This document shows positions 1 to 7,240 of a stretch of 64,000 bases of DNA, piece after piece. How positions within the stretch are numbered: the first letter of the stretch is position 1; each line of letters opens with the position of its first letter. The stretch lies in assembly GCA_052118425.1 (NCBI GenBank), contig JBQKHF010000002.1. One strand, 5' to 3'. The notes under the pieces were generated by a model, which saw only the letters and a list, made by a program, of their open reading frames with translations, made no database searches and was not told where the DNA came from. This DNA comes from Roseburia_C sp900315735. GTDB lineage: Bacteria > Bacillota > Clostridia > Lachnospirales > Lachnospiraceae. The position numbers and the translations under genes were made by a program.

Positions 1-430
1 ATTTATTTAAAGTGCTGTCCGCACCGTAAAAGCTGGCATTTAGCGCAATCTTTCTAGGCACTTCGGGCGGAGTAAATCCGCCCTACGCAGAAAGACTATA
101 TATCCGTTCGTTCGGATTCCACCGAGAAATATATCACATATGCCCCTCGACTGGTCTTCGGGTACGGGTAGATATATTTTTATCAGCCAAGGTAACAATC
201 TTCCCTCACGGATATATGACGGTCTTCTAAGCATGTCCTACATGCCTTATATCGACTTGCGCTAAACAGGGTTACTTTTACGAATAATTGCTGCCATTTT
301 AAGCCGATTAGCGCCGACGCACGCATAAATGCCTTTTAGTTACACAGGCATTCCCTTATGGCTGTTTTAGAGCTTTTTATACCCATTTTGGCAGTTCGAC
401 TATATGCCAATGAGGAAAACTAAAACTATA
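1..430. ncRNA. Candidate structured noncoding RNA region
   Basis: No convincing protein gene lies in this 430-base stretch, but it is dense in inverted repeats. Seen directly: GTGC/GCAC (12-15/21-24); GGGCGGA/TCCGCCC with a 5-base loop (65-71/77-83) nested inside TCTTTCT/AGAAAGA (49-55/89-95); ATCCG/CGGAT (102-106/113-117); AAATATATC/GATATATTT (127-135/171-179); GCATGT/ACATGC (231-236/240-245); GCGCTAA/TTAGCGC (259-265/308-314); AATGCC/GGCATT (328-333/347-352); TTGGCA/TGCCAA (388-393/405-410). TTTAGCGC at 39-46 can also pair with 259-266, giving a competing long-range helix. The region may continue past the left edge. Strand and family are not determined. I do not see the conserved landmarks of RNase P RNA, tmRNA, SRP RNA, T-boxes or common riboswitches. 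It could be an unrecognised large RNA or the end of a mobile element. Confidence 0.4.
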
Positions 431-500
431 AATGAAAAATCAAAAACGCATGAACCCTAAAGTTTCGTTTAGAATACTTTAAAAGTTCATGCGTTTTACG
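430..500 (-). terminator. Intrinsic terminator of the cytidylate-kinase-like gene
   Basis: A perfect 13-base-pair stem (443-455 with 485-497) has an inner TAAAGT/ACTTTA helix in its loop. On the minus strand it is followed by a T-rich run (TTTTTGATTTTT). It begins a few bases after the stop codon of the gene at 505. Confidence 0.85.
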
Positions 501-504
501 ATTC

Positions 505-1134
505 TTATTTCATAAGATGTAATGCACGATACTGCAAAATCATTTCTACGCATTTATCAATACCAAGCGCGCTGCTGTCTAAGGTCAGATGATAGCTTCT
601 GGAGTCGCCCCATTTTTTGCTGGTATAGTAATTATAATAGCTGGCACGTTGTTTATCCTTTTTCTGGATAGCGTCCTTTGCTTTGGATTCATTTACCTGC
701 AGTTCTGCAGCTACACGTTTAGCCCGGAATTCCTTGTCCGCATGAATAAACACATTGATGCAGTTTGGATTCTCTGCCAGTGCATAGTCGGCACAACGAC
801 CAACAATGACACAGGATTCCTTTTCGGCAATTTTCTTAATCGTTTCAAACTGTGCTAAAAATACTTTATGATTTAATGGCATATCCAAAAACGGTGCGGA
901 TGAATAGCCATTTATGGAATATGTATCCATAACTAAAGAATATAAGAAACTGTTAGTTGGCTTTTCATCCTGATTTTCAAAAATCTCACGGCAAAAGCCA
1001 CTTTCTTTTGCAGCTTCCTGTAAAAGTTCTTTGTCATAAAACTTTATCCCAAGACGATCTGCAACTTTTTTACCAATTTCTCTTCCGCCACTTCCAAATT
1101 CACGTCCGATGGTTATAATAACATTATTTCCCAT
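505..1134 (-). CDS. Cytidylate-kinase-like family protein
   Basis: A 209-residue protein beginning MGNNVIITIGREFGSGG. The GREFGSGGREIGKK stretch near the N-terminus is the nucleotide-binding loop typical of the cytidylate kinase-like family (Cytidylate_kin2 type). That family is related to CMP kinase but usually found beside a true Cmk, so phosphorylation of CMP is inferred, not shown. A later VIVGRCADY segment fits the family core. I chose the ATG at 1134 because AGAGGTG precedes it by six bases; an upstream in-frame ATG would add seven residues and has no better ribosome site. It stands alone, with an extended -10 promoter upstream and a strong terminator downstream. Confidence 0.8.
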   Translation of the reverse strand: MGNNVIITIGREFGSGGREIGKKVADRLGIKFYDKELLQEAAKESGFCREIFENQDEKPTNSFLYSLVMDTYSINGYSSAPFLDMPLNHKVFLAQFETIKKIAEKESCVIVGRCADYALAENPNCINVFIHADKEFRAKRVAAELQVNESKAKDAIQKKDKQRASYYNYYTSKKWGDSRSYHLTLDSSALGIDKCVEMILQYRALHLMK

Positions 1135-1176
1135 AGCAATCACCTCTTTATGCAAAATATATAACTGGATAAATGA

Positions 1177-1185
1177 ATTATAACA
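1177..1185 (-). promoter_or_regulatory. Extended -10 promoter of the cytidylate-kinase-like gene
   Basis: On the minus strand the sequence TGTTATAAT contains a perfect TATAAT preceded by TG one base away, the extended -10 pattern. It lies about 45 bases before the start codon. No good -35 hexamer is visible. The rest of 1186-1283 is AT-rich and shows nothing else. Confidence 0.5.
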
Positions 1186-1283
1186 TATTTAGTGCATTTT
1201 TCCTAGTATTTTCTGAAAACAGATATAATTTTTTAATTTTTTTAAATTGCAAACAGTTAATAATAAGTAATATCTTAAAAGAC

Positions 1284-1326
1284 ATAAAAAAATTGAAGAA
1301 GAATAAAGATTAATTCTTCCTCAATT
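1284..1326 (-). terminator. Terminator of the rluD operon
   Basis: Arms 1291-1304 and 1313-1326 form a 14-base stem with one or two mismatches, followed on the minus strand by a run of seven T. The hairpin contains the last codons and is closely fused to the stop codon of rluD. Confidence 0.8.
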
Positions 1327-2230
1327 TATTTAAAAGTTCTTCAAAATATTCCGGAATCGGTGCTTCAAACTCAACATATTCTCCGGTAGTCGGATGCACA
1401 AAACCAATGATATAAGCATGAAGGGTCTGTCCCTGCAGATGATATGGATTCTTCAGACTGCCATATACCGTATCACCCAGTAATGGATGTCCGATGCTTG
1501 CCATATGCACGCGGATCTGATGAGTACGTCCTGTTTCTAATTTGAATTCCATGTAAGTTGCGTCTTTTAGCCGTTCCAATACTCGGTAATGGGTAATTGC
1601 CGGTTTTCCGTTTCGTTCATTAATTGCCATTTTCTTGCGGTCTTTTGGATGACGCCCAATTGCGCCTTCAATGGTGCCGGAATCCTCTTTTACAATACCT
1701 TTTACAATGCCACGATACAGCCGGTTGACAGAATGCACTTTAATTTGTTCTGCAATCAGCCGATGGCTCTGGTCATTTTTGCAGATAATCAGGGAACCGG
1801 TGGTATCTTTATCAATTCGATGAACGATACCCGGCCGGATTTCGCCATTGATTCCGGAAAGATTATCCCTGCAATGGTACATAATCGCATTTACAAGCGT
1901 TCCACTGTAATGACCGGGACATGGATGTACCACCATGTCTTTTGGCTTATTTACGATAATTACATCCTCATCCTCATATAGAATATCCAATGAAATATCT
2001 TCCGGTAAAATTGCCGTCTTTACGGCATCCGGTATGGTCACAGAGACCATATCTTCCATATGCATCCGATAATTTGCTTTTGCCTGTGGTACATCATTGA
2101 CCGATACCAGTCCATCTTTTATCAGTTTCTGAAAGAAGCTTCTGGACTGTTCCGGGTAGATAGCAGCCAGAAATTTATCCAGACGTTCCTCTTCATATTC
2201 ATCCGTAACTTCAAAAGTTTCATTATGCAT
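1310..2230 (-). CDS. rluD: RluA-family 23S rRNA pseudouridine synthase
   Basis: A 306-residue RNA pseudouridine synthase. An S4 RNA-binding domain occupies roughly residues 10-70 (RLDKFLAAIYPEQSRSFFQK), followed by the catalytic domain. The catalytic aspartate lies in HRIDKDTTGSLIICK. The later motifs GRTHQIRVHMASIGHP and LLGDTVYG are standard for the RluA/RluD group, which isomerises uridines in the large ribosomal RNA. Its position directly after lspA matches the lspA-rluD order common in Firmicutes. Which uridines are modified cannot be read from sequence. It is the last gene of the operon and ends in a terminator hairpin. Confidence 0.92.
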   Translation of the reverse strand: MHNETFEVTDEYEEERLDKFLAAIYPEQSRSFFQKLIKDGLVSVNDVPQAKANYRMHMEDMVSVTIPDAVKTAILPEDISLDILYEDEDVIIVNKPKDMVVHPCPGHYSGTLVNAIMYHCRDNLSGINGEIRPGIVHRIDKDTTGSLIICKNDQSHRLIAEQIKVHSVNRLYRGIVKGIVKEDSGTIEGAIGRHPKDRKKMAINERNGKPAITHYRVLERLKDATYMEFKLETGRTHQIRVHMASIGHPLLGDTVYGSLKNPYHLQGQTLHAYIIGFVHPTTGEYVEFEAPIPEYFEELLNKLRKN

Positions 2231-2245
2231 AAATGAAATTTCCCC

Positions 2246-2767
2246 CTACTCTTCCGCTTTTTTGCTCTTCATAAATGGGAAAATCTGGCCTAATTCCTCT
2301 TCCTTATAATAAAACAGCATCAGCAGAATAAAGAGAATACATGCCACTACCACATAAATATCTGCCACATTAAAAATTGGGAAATTAATCAGCTTGAAAT
2401 AAAAGAAATCGATGACATACTGGTGCGCAACACGGTCAATCATATTTCCAATAGCACCGGCAACAATCAATACCGCAACAATGCGAATCGGCGTAAATCT
2501 TTTCGTCAATGGAATATTATGATAAAGAATTACCACTATCACAAGGAAAATCAATGTTCCGATTACAAAAAATGTTTTCTTTCCCTGCATAATACCAAAG
2601 GCTGCCCCCTGATTTTCCAGATACTGCAGTTCGAAAACATCTTTGATAATAGGAATTGCGGTCTGTCCTTTGAGATGAAGCACGGCTAAATATTTTGCCA
2701 ACTGGTCGAGAAAAAGTAATACTGCTGTACTCAATATGGTAATTACATACATGATTTTCTTATTCAT
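2246..2767 (-). CDS. lspA: Lipoprotein signal peptidase (signal peptidase II)
   Basis: A 173-residue membrane aspartyl protease that removes signal peptides from diacylglyceryl-modified prolipoproteins. Four hydrophobic helices are visible. The two catalytic aspartates sit in NMIDRVAHQYVIDFF and FNVADIYVVV; QYLENQGAAFG is the conserved N-terminal-half motif. I start at the ATG at 2767, preceded by GAAAGGTGA. A longer in-frame reading adds 19 residues, but these are encoded by the last unit of the repeat array at 2786-2937 and are probably not translated as part of LspA. Lipobox proteins elsewhere in the window (dacA-like, DUF3048) are plausible substrates. Confidence 0.93.
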   Translation of the reverse strand: MNKKIMYVITILSTAVLLFLDQLAKYLAVLHLKGQTAIPIIKDVFELQYLENQGAAFGIMQGKKTFFVIGTLIFLVIVVILYHNIPLTKRFTPIRIVAVLIVAGAIGNMIDRVAHQYVIDFFYFKLINFPIFNVADIYVVVACILFILLMLFYYKEEELGQIFPFMKSKKAEE

Positions 2768-2785
2768 AAATCTATCACCTTTCGT

Positions 2786-2937
2786 CTTTTTTAGTGAAAC
2801 ATACTGCCGGAACCGGAGTTTCATCTTTTAATGAAATATACTGCCGGAAACGAAGTTTCATCTTTTAGTGAAACATACTGTACCGGAAGTGGATTTTCAT
2901 TATCTAATTAAACATACTGTCGGAACCGGATTTTCAT
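2786..2937 (-). repeat. Four tandem 37-39 bp repeats at the ylmH-lspA junction
   Basis: Units at 2786-2824, 2825-2861, 2862-2900 and 2901-2937 alternate 39 and 37 bases and are about 75-90 percent alike by eye. Read on the minus strand each begins ATGAAA and encodes a version of MKLRFRQYVSLK. The unit nearest ylmH (2901-2937) supplies its last nine residues and its TAA stop. The array fills the whole gap to lspA. Confidence 0.85.
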
Positions 2938-3660
2938 CTTACTTTTCTTTGTCGTGCCAATTTCTCCATCAAAAATGAATTTTCCGGTGCCCCGGATGGA
3001 AATCACGTCGCTTTGTTTACATAAGTATGTGTTATGTAAACATTCGGCTCCATTGATAAAAATTTTTCCGGATTGTATCAGCACAACGGACTGGCTTCTT
3101 GATTTTCCACTCATGGCAGCTACCACACTGTCTAAGCGATTCGATGCCACAATTTTTTCAAATTCTTTTAATTCCGGCTCCACTGCCATCGCAGATGGCT
3201 CTTCTAAAATGCAATGCACTATCGTATGACGCACCTGTTGAAGTTCCTCTGCTATATAATCGGCTATTTCCCTTTTTACAAAAAGGTAAGCCTTATTATC
3301 CTTTATCAGAATATCTCCAAGCTTCTCCCTTGCAATACCAAGATTCATCAATGCTCCCAATACATCCCGATGGGAAATTTCATCTGCAAATTTCGGATAA
3401 GCTGGTGCAATTTCGAGACATTTAATCGGATAACTCCACTCATAATAAAGAGCATCAGGAAGAAATGCTGCTATCTGACGCTCTGCATAAAAACAGCCGC
3501 CCGATAATTCATAGGTAATTCCCAATGATCCGGCGCAGCTATTTAAGATATTCTGTTCATTTAGAGTAAGGAAATCGCTGAAACAGACAATTCCCTTACG
3601 TCGTGCCTGCTGGAACAAGTCCAGAAAACGTTTTTTGATTAATTGTTCATCCTGCATCAT
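2908..3660 (-). CDS. ylmH: YlmH-type S4-domain RNA-binding protein
   Basis: A 250-residue protein of the YlmH family, encoded in the division cluster next to sepF. The N-terminal two thirds match the family's conserved region (FSDFLTLNEQ, GALMNLGIAREKLGDI, KDNKAYLFV). A C-terminal S4 RNA-binding domain lies at about residues 170-240 (LDSVVAAMSGKSRSQSV, GKIFINGAE). Work on YlmH homologues links the family to ribosome-associated quality control; that role is inferred here. The ATG at 3660 has only a weak ribosome site. The extreme C-terminus (MKIRFRQYV) comes from the repeat array and is likely not part of the ancestral protein. Confidence 0.85.
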   Translation of the reverse strand: MMQDEQLIKKRFLDLFQQARRKGIVCFSDFLTLNEQNILNSCAGSLGITYELSGGCFYAERQIAAFLPDALYYEWSYPIKCLEIAPAYPKFADEISHRDVLGALMNLGIAREKLGDILIKDNKAYLFVKREIADYIAEELQQVRHTIVHCILEEPSAMAVEPELKEFEKIVASNRLDSVVAAMSGKSRSQSVVLIQSGKIFINGAECLHNTYLCKQSDVISIRGTGKFIFDGEIGTTKKSKMKIRFRQYV

Positions 3661-3698
3661 AGCTATATCTTATCAAATATCTTATATTAAAAGTCTAT

Positions 3699-4220
3699 TT
3701 AACGAAAATCTGTCTGAATGGATGAACCGGAAAAACTGTCTAAAATCTCCTGGAAATCACCTGAAATGTCAACAGATTCCGGTGTAATAATAAAGATATA
3801 ATTGGATATCTTCTGCAAATTTCCATTGATTGCAAAACAGGAACCGGATGTAAAGTCAATAATTCTCTGAGCAATCTCAACATCCAGACCCTCTACATTC
3901 AATACAACCGTACGGTTCATAAGAAGAGTCTCGGTAATCTCTCTTGCATCCTCAAAAGAGGTTGGTTTAATCACACAGACTGCCATATTGCCATTCTGTT
4001 TCCGGCTGCTGCGCATTGGAGTAATCTTGCTGACTGCCTTTGGTTTCTCCTTTACAACAGGTTCGTCAAAATCATCATCCTCTTCCTCATGTTTATGGAA
4101 AAGTTTTTTCTTCGGCTGTTCTTCTTCCTCATCATCATAATAATCGTCATCATAGAAATCATCGTCGTCATCATCGGAACTCAAACGCATAACATCCATA
4201 AATTTATCAAAAAGACCCAT
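3699..4220 (-). CDS. sepF: Cell division protein SepF
   Basis: A 173-residue SepF, the membrane-associated ring protein that anchors and bundles FtsZ filaments. The N-terminal MGLFDKFMDVMRL is the amphipathic membrane-targeting helix. It is followed by an unusually acidic linker (residues 15-60, rich in Asp and Glu) and the DUF552 core (VCVIKPTSFEDAREI, VVLNVEGLD, RIIDFTSGSCFAI). GGAGAA precedes the ATG. It sits between yggS and ylmH as in most Firmicutes. Confidence 0.93.
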   Translation of the reverse strand: MGLFDKFMDVMRLSSDDDDDDFYDDDYYDDEEEEQPKKKLFHKHEEEDDDFDEPVVKEKPKAVSKITPMRSSRKQNGNMAVCVIKPTSFEDAREITETLLMNRTVVLNVEGLDVEIAQRIIDFTSGSCFAINGNLQKISNYIFIITPESVDISGDFQEILDSFSGSSIQTDFR

Positions 4221-4239
4221 TGTTCATTCTCCTAACTAC

Positions 4240-4932
4240 TTATTTATTATAATTTCTTTCGCCAAAAATTCCGGTGCCGACACGAACCATTGTAGCACCT
4301 TCTTCGATGGCAACCATGTAATCCCCTGTCATACCCATGGACAGGACATTCATAGATACATTATCAATGTTTTTTGCAGCTATGTCAACAGATAATTGGC
4401 GGATATTTCGAAAATATTGACGGTTATCTTCCGGATTTTCTACAAATGGCGCAATGGTCATAAGTCCTTTAATCCGTACATTTTCAAGCTGGGCAATCTG
4501 TTCTACCAGTGCAATGGCATCCTCTGCATGAATACCGAATTTGCTGCTTTCTTCTGCAATATTGACTTCTACCAGAATTGGCACAGTGATATTTTTCTTT
4601 TTTGCCTGAATATTAATTTCTTCTGCCAGACGGTAAGAATCAACGGAATGAATCAGGCAGACCTTATCAACAATATATTTTACTTTATTTCTCTGTAAAT
4701 GACCAATCATATGCCATTTGATATCCGGTGGAAGCTCATCATATTTTTCCACCAGCTCCTGCACTTTATTTTCACCAAAATCACGGATGTTTTCATCGTA
4801 AATTTCCTGCAGCATTGGTACCGGCTTGGTCTTGCTGACAGCAATCAAAGTTACATCTTCCGGATTTCTTCCGGATTTTTCACATGCCTTTAAAATATTT
4901 TCCTGCACTTCTTTTAAGTTTTCTTTCAGCAT
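4240..4932 (-). CDS. YggS-family PLP homeostasis protein
   Basis: A 230-residue pyridoxal-phosphate-binding barrel protein of the YggS/PROSC family, which keeps free PLP in balance and has no known catalytic reaction. The PLP lysine lies in LIAVSKTKP near residue 35. KWHMIGHLQRNKVKYI, LSMGMTGDYMVAIEEG and VRVGTGIFG are family signatures. AAGAGGTG precedes the ATG at 4932 by six bases; the longer reading would start at the GTG that is itself part of this ribosome site. Adjacent to sepF, the usual arrangement. Confidence 0.92.
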   Translation of the reverse strand: MLKENLKEVQENILKACEKSGRNPEDVTLIAVSKTKPVPMLQEIYDENIRDFGENKVQELVEKYDELPPDIKWHMIGHLQRNKVKYIVDKVCLIHSVDSYRLAEEINIQAKKKNITVPILVEVNIAEESSKFGIHAEDAIALVEQIAQLENVRIKGLMTIAPFVENPEDNRQYFRNIRQLSVDIAAKNIDNVSMNVLSMGMTGDYMVAIEEGATMVRVGTGIFGERNYNK

Positions 4933-4991
4933 TTTATACACCTCTTAATCTCATGATATCATTTTATGATAATGTTACATTTTTAACAATA

Positions 4992-6368
4992 TTAATTAAT
5001 CAGATCATCCTCGGAAACAGCATCGCCCTCTAATGCAATGTGATCATAAATCGAAATTCCAAAATCTGTTCCGGCTTTTACAATGGTATATTCCTCATTC
5101 TGATATAGAATGTCAATCTGCTTAAATACCGCATATCCCTTGTTGACATTGTATACACCCTGAAGCGTGGACTGCGCCTGCACCTCATAGGTATCGTTGG
5201 AATCCGGCTTTTGAATGATGCTTCCGGCGGTAATTTCTTCTTCATCAATATAATAATCTGTTTCGGATTCCTGGAAAATTGCTGTCGCAACGAAATTAAC
5301 GGCATTGGTCTTACTGTCTCTTACATATAAGCCCAGGGAGTTAGAATCGCCTCCACGGGTAAAATATTCCTTTGGCACAGTATAGAATGCCTTTTCCGTA
5401 ATGGAAGAATTTGGAATCTTAAGTCCACTCCGCTCCGTCAGTAACAATTCTACATCGGTAAAACGGTCTCCCGCAAATCGAACCATATTATTATGCAACG
5501 ATAATATCACATAATAAGCATCCCCCTGGGTCTTTAATTCATAATTCACCCAGCAGCTTGTATTGTCCTTTTTAAATTTGATTTCAATAACATTGCTGTC
5601 TGTCAGCCGGTCATAGGTTGCCTTCTGGACTGGAAGAATGATATTCCAGTTTTCACTGGTAATCTGCTTATAAATCGGGTCACCTGCAGCAATTTTACTG
5701 TTATTTTTAATGGTAGTTTTCTTATAATCCAGTGGCTGGATATCATCTGCCGTAAAATTATCTGTCGTGATATTTTCATATCCATCGGTATAATAAGCAA
5801 TTAGCCCCGGTGTCTGGGCATAGCTGATGTGGAAGGTATCACTTGCCGTTGCCCCGGATGCTGTCAAATCGGATAATGCACTCATATTTACCGATTCCAT
5901 GACCTGAGAGCTTACATTTTCTTTAAAATCATATACACGATAAAAAGACAATGAATCATAGGACTGTGTAAACTGTGATACATTGGACTTCAGATTTTTA
6001 AAATAATCACTGTCAAGCCCCGTGGTATCTGAAGCAGCTGCAGCCGCCAACTGGTCACTGACGGAGCCTGTCTCATCCACAGAACAGATAATATTATTCC
6101 AGCCAGCCTGGGAATTGTCTGCAATGTAATAATTAAATGTACCGCTATAGTCGGAGGTATAAACACTTTCTGACCTTACAATCAATCCGGTATAAGTATT
6201 ATTTTCGGCAATTGTACCCTGGGTCACTTCATATATTCCAATGTGTTTTTCTGTGAAATAGGAAAATACATAAAAAAGAATATATACAAGAATAATGACA
6301 AAAATGACAATCTCTATATTTAAATGAAATGGTTTTCGATACTTTACAATCTTTTTTGTTTCAGCCAC
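4992..6368 (-). CDS. HlyD-like membrane-fusion/adaptor family protein
   Basis: A 458-residue single-pass membrane protein. A short basic N-terminus (VAETKKIVKYRKPFHLN) is followed by one transmembrane helix (VIFVIILVYILFYVFSYF) and a long extracytoplasmic part with a barrel-sandwich-like start (YEVTQGTIAENNTYTGLIVR), as in HlyD adaptor proteins. No partner transporter is nearby. It is the first gene of the sepF operon, where proteins of this kind are often found in Clostridia; its function is unknown to me and a link to division is only contextual. I chose the GTG at 6368 because AAAGGCGG lies seven bases before it. Confidence 0.65.
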   Translation of the reverse strand: MAETKKIVKYRKPFHLNIEIVIFVIILVYILFYVFSYFTEKHIGIYEVTQGTIAENNTYTGLIVRSESVYTSDYSGTFNYYIADNSQAGWNNIICSVDETGSVSDQLAAAAASDTTGLDSDYFKNLKSNVSQFTQSYDSLSFYRVYDFKENVSSQVMESVNMSALSDLTASGATASDTFHISYAQTPGLIAYYTDGYENITTDNFTADDIQPLDYKKTTIKNNSKIAAGDPIYKQITSENWNIILPVQKATYDRLTDSNVIEIKFKKDNTSCWVNYELKTQGDAYYVILSLHNNMVRFAGDRFTDVELLLTERSGLKIPNSSITEKAFYTVPKEYFTRGGDSNSLGLYVRDSKTNAVNFVATAIFQESETDYYIDEEEITAGSIIQKPDSNDTYEVQAQSTLQGVYNVNKGYAVFKQIDILYQNEEYTIVKAGTDFGISIYDHIALEGDAVSEDDLIN

Positions 6369-6459
6369 AATCGTTCCGCCTTTATAAAGAATAAATAGAA
6401 ATTGATGTATAATGTCATCCACTTTGCACCATACTACATAGCAAAGGAGGACTTTGGCT

Positions 6460-6672
6460 ATGAGTTCAAAAGGATTAGATTATACATTACTAACACTTGT
6501 AATCATTGGAGCCATCAACTGGGGACTCATCGGATTCTTCCGATTTGACCTGGTGGCATTTCTGTTTGGTAATATGAGCTGGCTTTCCCGCATTATCTAT
6601 GCTCTTGTCGGAATCAGCGGTCTTTATCTGCTTTCTGCCTACGGACGAATCCGCTCTATCGAACAGGCTTAG
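6460..6672 (+). CDS. DUF378 small membrane protein
   Basis: A 70-residue protein with two hydrophobic segments (TLLTLVIIGAINWGLIGFF and IIYALVGISGLYLLSAYG) and the GAINWGLIGFF motif diagnostic of DUF378. The family's function is not established. AGGAGG at 6445-6450 precedes the ATG by nine bases; a TTG six bases further up is not needed. Divergent from the HlyD-like operon, and ends at a two-way terminator. Confidence 0.88.
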   Translation: MSSKGLDYTLLTLVIIGAINWGLIGFFRFDLVAFLFGNMSWLSRIIYALVGISGLYLLSAYGRIRSIEQA

Positions 6673-6677
6673 TAAAA

Positions 6678-6718
6678 AAGGTGTCTTAAGCATTTTTAAG
6701 GACTTAAGACACCGCTTT
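6678..6718. terminator. Bidirectional terminator between convergent genes
   Basis: An 11-base-pair perfect stem (6680-6690 with 6703-6713). The minus-strand side is followed by TTTTTT, the plus side by CGCTTTTA. It serves the DUF378 gene and the convergent P-loop gene. Confidence 0.85.
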
Positions 6719-6738
6719 TACTGCCAATTCAGGCATTT

Positions 6739-7158
6739 TTAAAGTGCTGCAACTACTTTTGCTTTTGCACATTCTGGAAGTTTTGAAGCATCCATAGAAA
6801 TACTTAAAATAAATTTAACTTTATACTTCTCACTGATGACATCAAGTTTTTCAATAGCATGGGTAAATTCTTCGTCCTTCATACCGGAAATCGTAAGAAA
6901 ACTATCCAGATACATTTCATGTAAATCATGATCAGATGAAACGATACCACATATAAAACCTAAAAACTCATCACAATTGGAAATCGGAAAATCTGCAACA
7001 TTGACAAGTCTGACTTTATTGTCTAATTCATACATATGTTTCTGGCTCTTATCCAGATATACAATGCTGCCACCTACTGTTTTTACAGCTTCGTTTACCT
7101 TATCCAGTAATACTTTTGTCTTACCTTTACCCTTTTCTCCTGCAATTATTTCAATCAT
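6739..7158 (-). CDS. Small P-loop protein, unknown function
   Basis: A 139-residue soluble protein with a Walker A-like loop at the very N-terminus (AGEKGKGKTK). A possible Walker B strand is less clear (KVKFILSIS near residues 113-121). Similar short proteins in Clostridia are sometimes labelled twitching motility protein PilT, but nothing here shows a pilus ATPase: there is no room for the PilT hexamer domains and no pilus gene nearby. It has its own promoter (7209-7237) and a strong ribosome site (GGGAGG), so it is a single-gene unit. The ATPase role is inferred from the loop only. Confidence 0.7.
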   Translation of the reverse strand: MIEIIAGEKGKGKTKVLLDKVNEAVKTVGGSIVYLDKSQKHMYELDNKVRLVNVADFPISNCDEFLGFICGIVSSDHDLHEMYLDSFLTISGMKDEEFTHAIEKLDVISEKYKVKFILSISMDASKLPECAKAKVVAAL

Positions 7159-7208
7159 CGCATTTCCTCCCAGACATTATTTTCTTCAATGAAGAACTAT
7201 ATAAATTC

Positions 7209-7237
7209 ATTATATAATATGTTGCTGCTTTATACAA
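7209..7237 (-). promoter_or_regulatory. Sigma-A-type promoter of the small P-loop gene
   Basis: Minus-strand TTGTAT (7232-7237) and TATAAT (7209-7214) are separated by exactly 17 bases. The -10 ends about 50 bases before the start codon at 7158. Confidence 0.75.
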
Positions 7238-7240
7238 TGC

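Noticed and set aside
40..234. 64-residue minus-strand open frame in the left-edge region
   Set aside because: It overlaps several hairpins, has no ribosome site and an unlikely Arg/Leu-rich composition; the RNA structure explains the region better.
388..410. GTTCGACT in a hairpin, resembling a tRNA or tmRNA T-arm
   Set aside because: The closing base pair after the loop is wrong and no acceptor stem or CCA end is nearby.
364..425. GTTTTAGAGC followed by a tract ending CTAAAAC, like a type II CRISPR repeat
   Set aside because: There is a single copy, no spacers and no cas gene; the spacing and internal sequence do not match a 36-base repeat.
1..430. RNase P RNA, tmRNA or SRP RNA
   Set aside because: The conserved cores of these RNAs were looked for on both strands and not found.
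2768..2824. Longer LspA with 19 extra N-terminal residues
   Set aside because: These codons are part of the tandem repeat, and a good ribosome site lies before the internal ATG.
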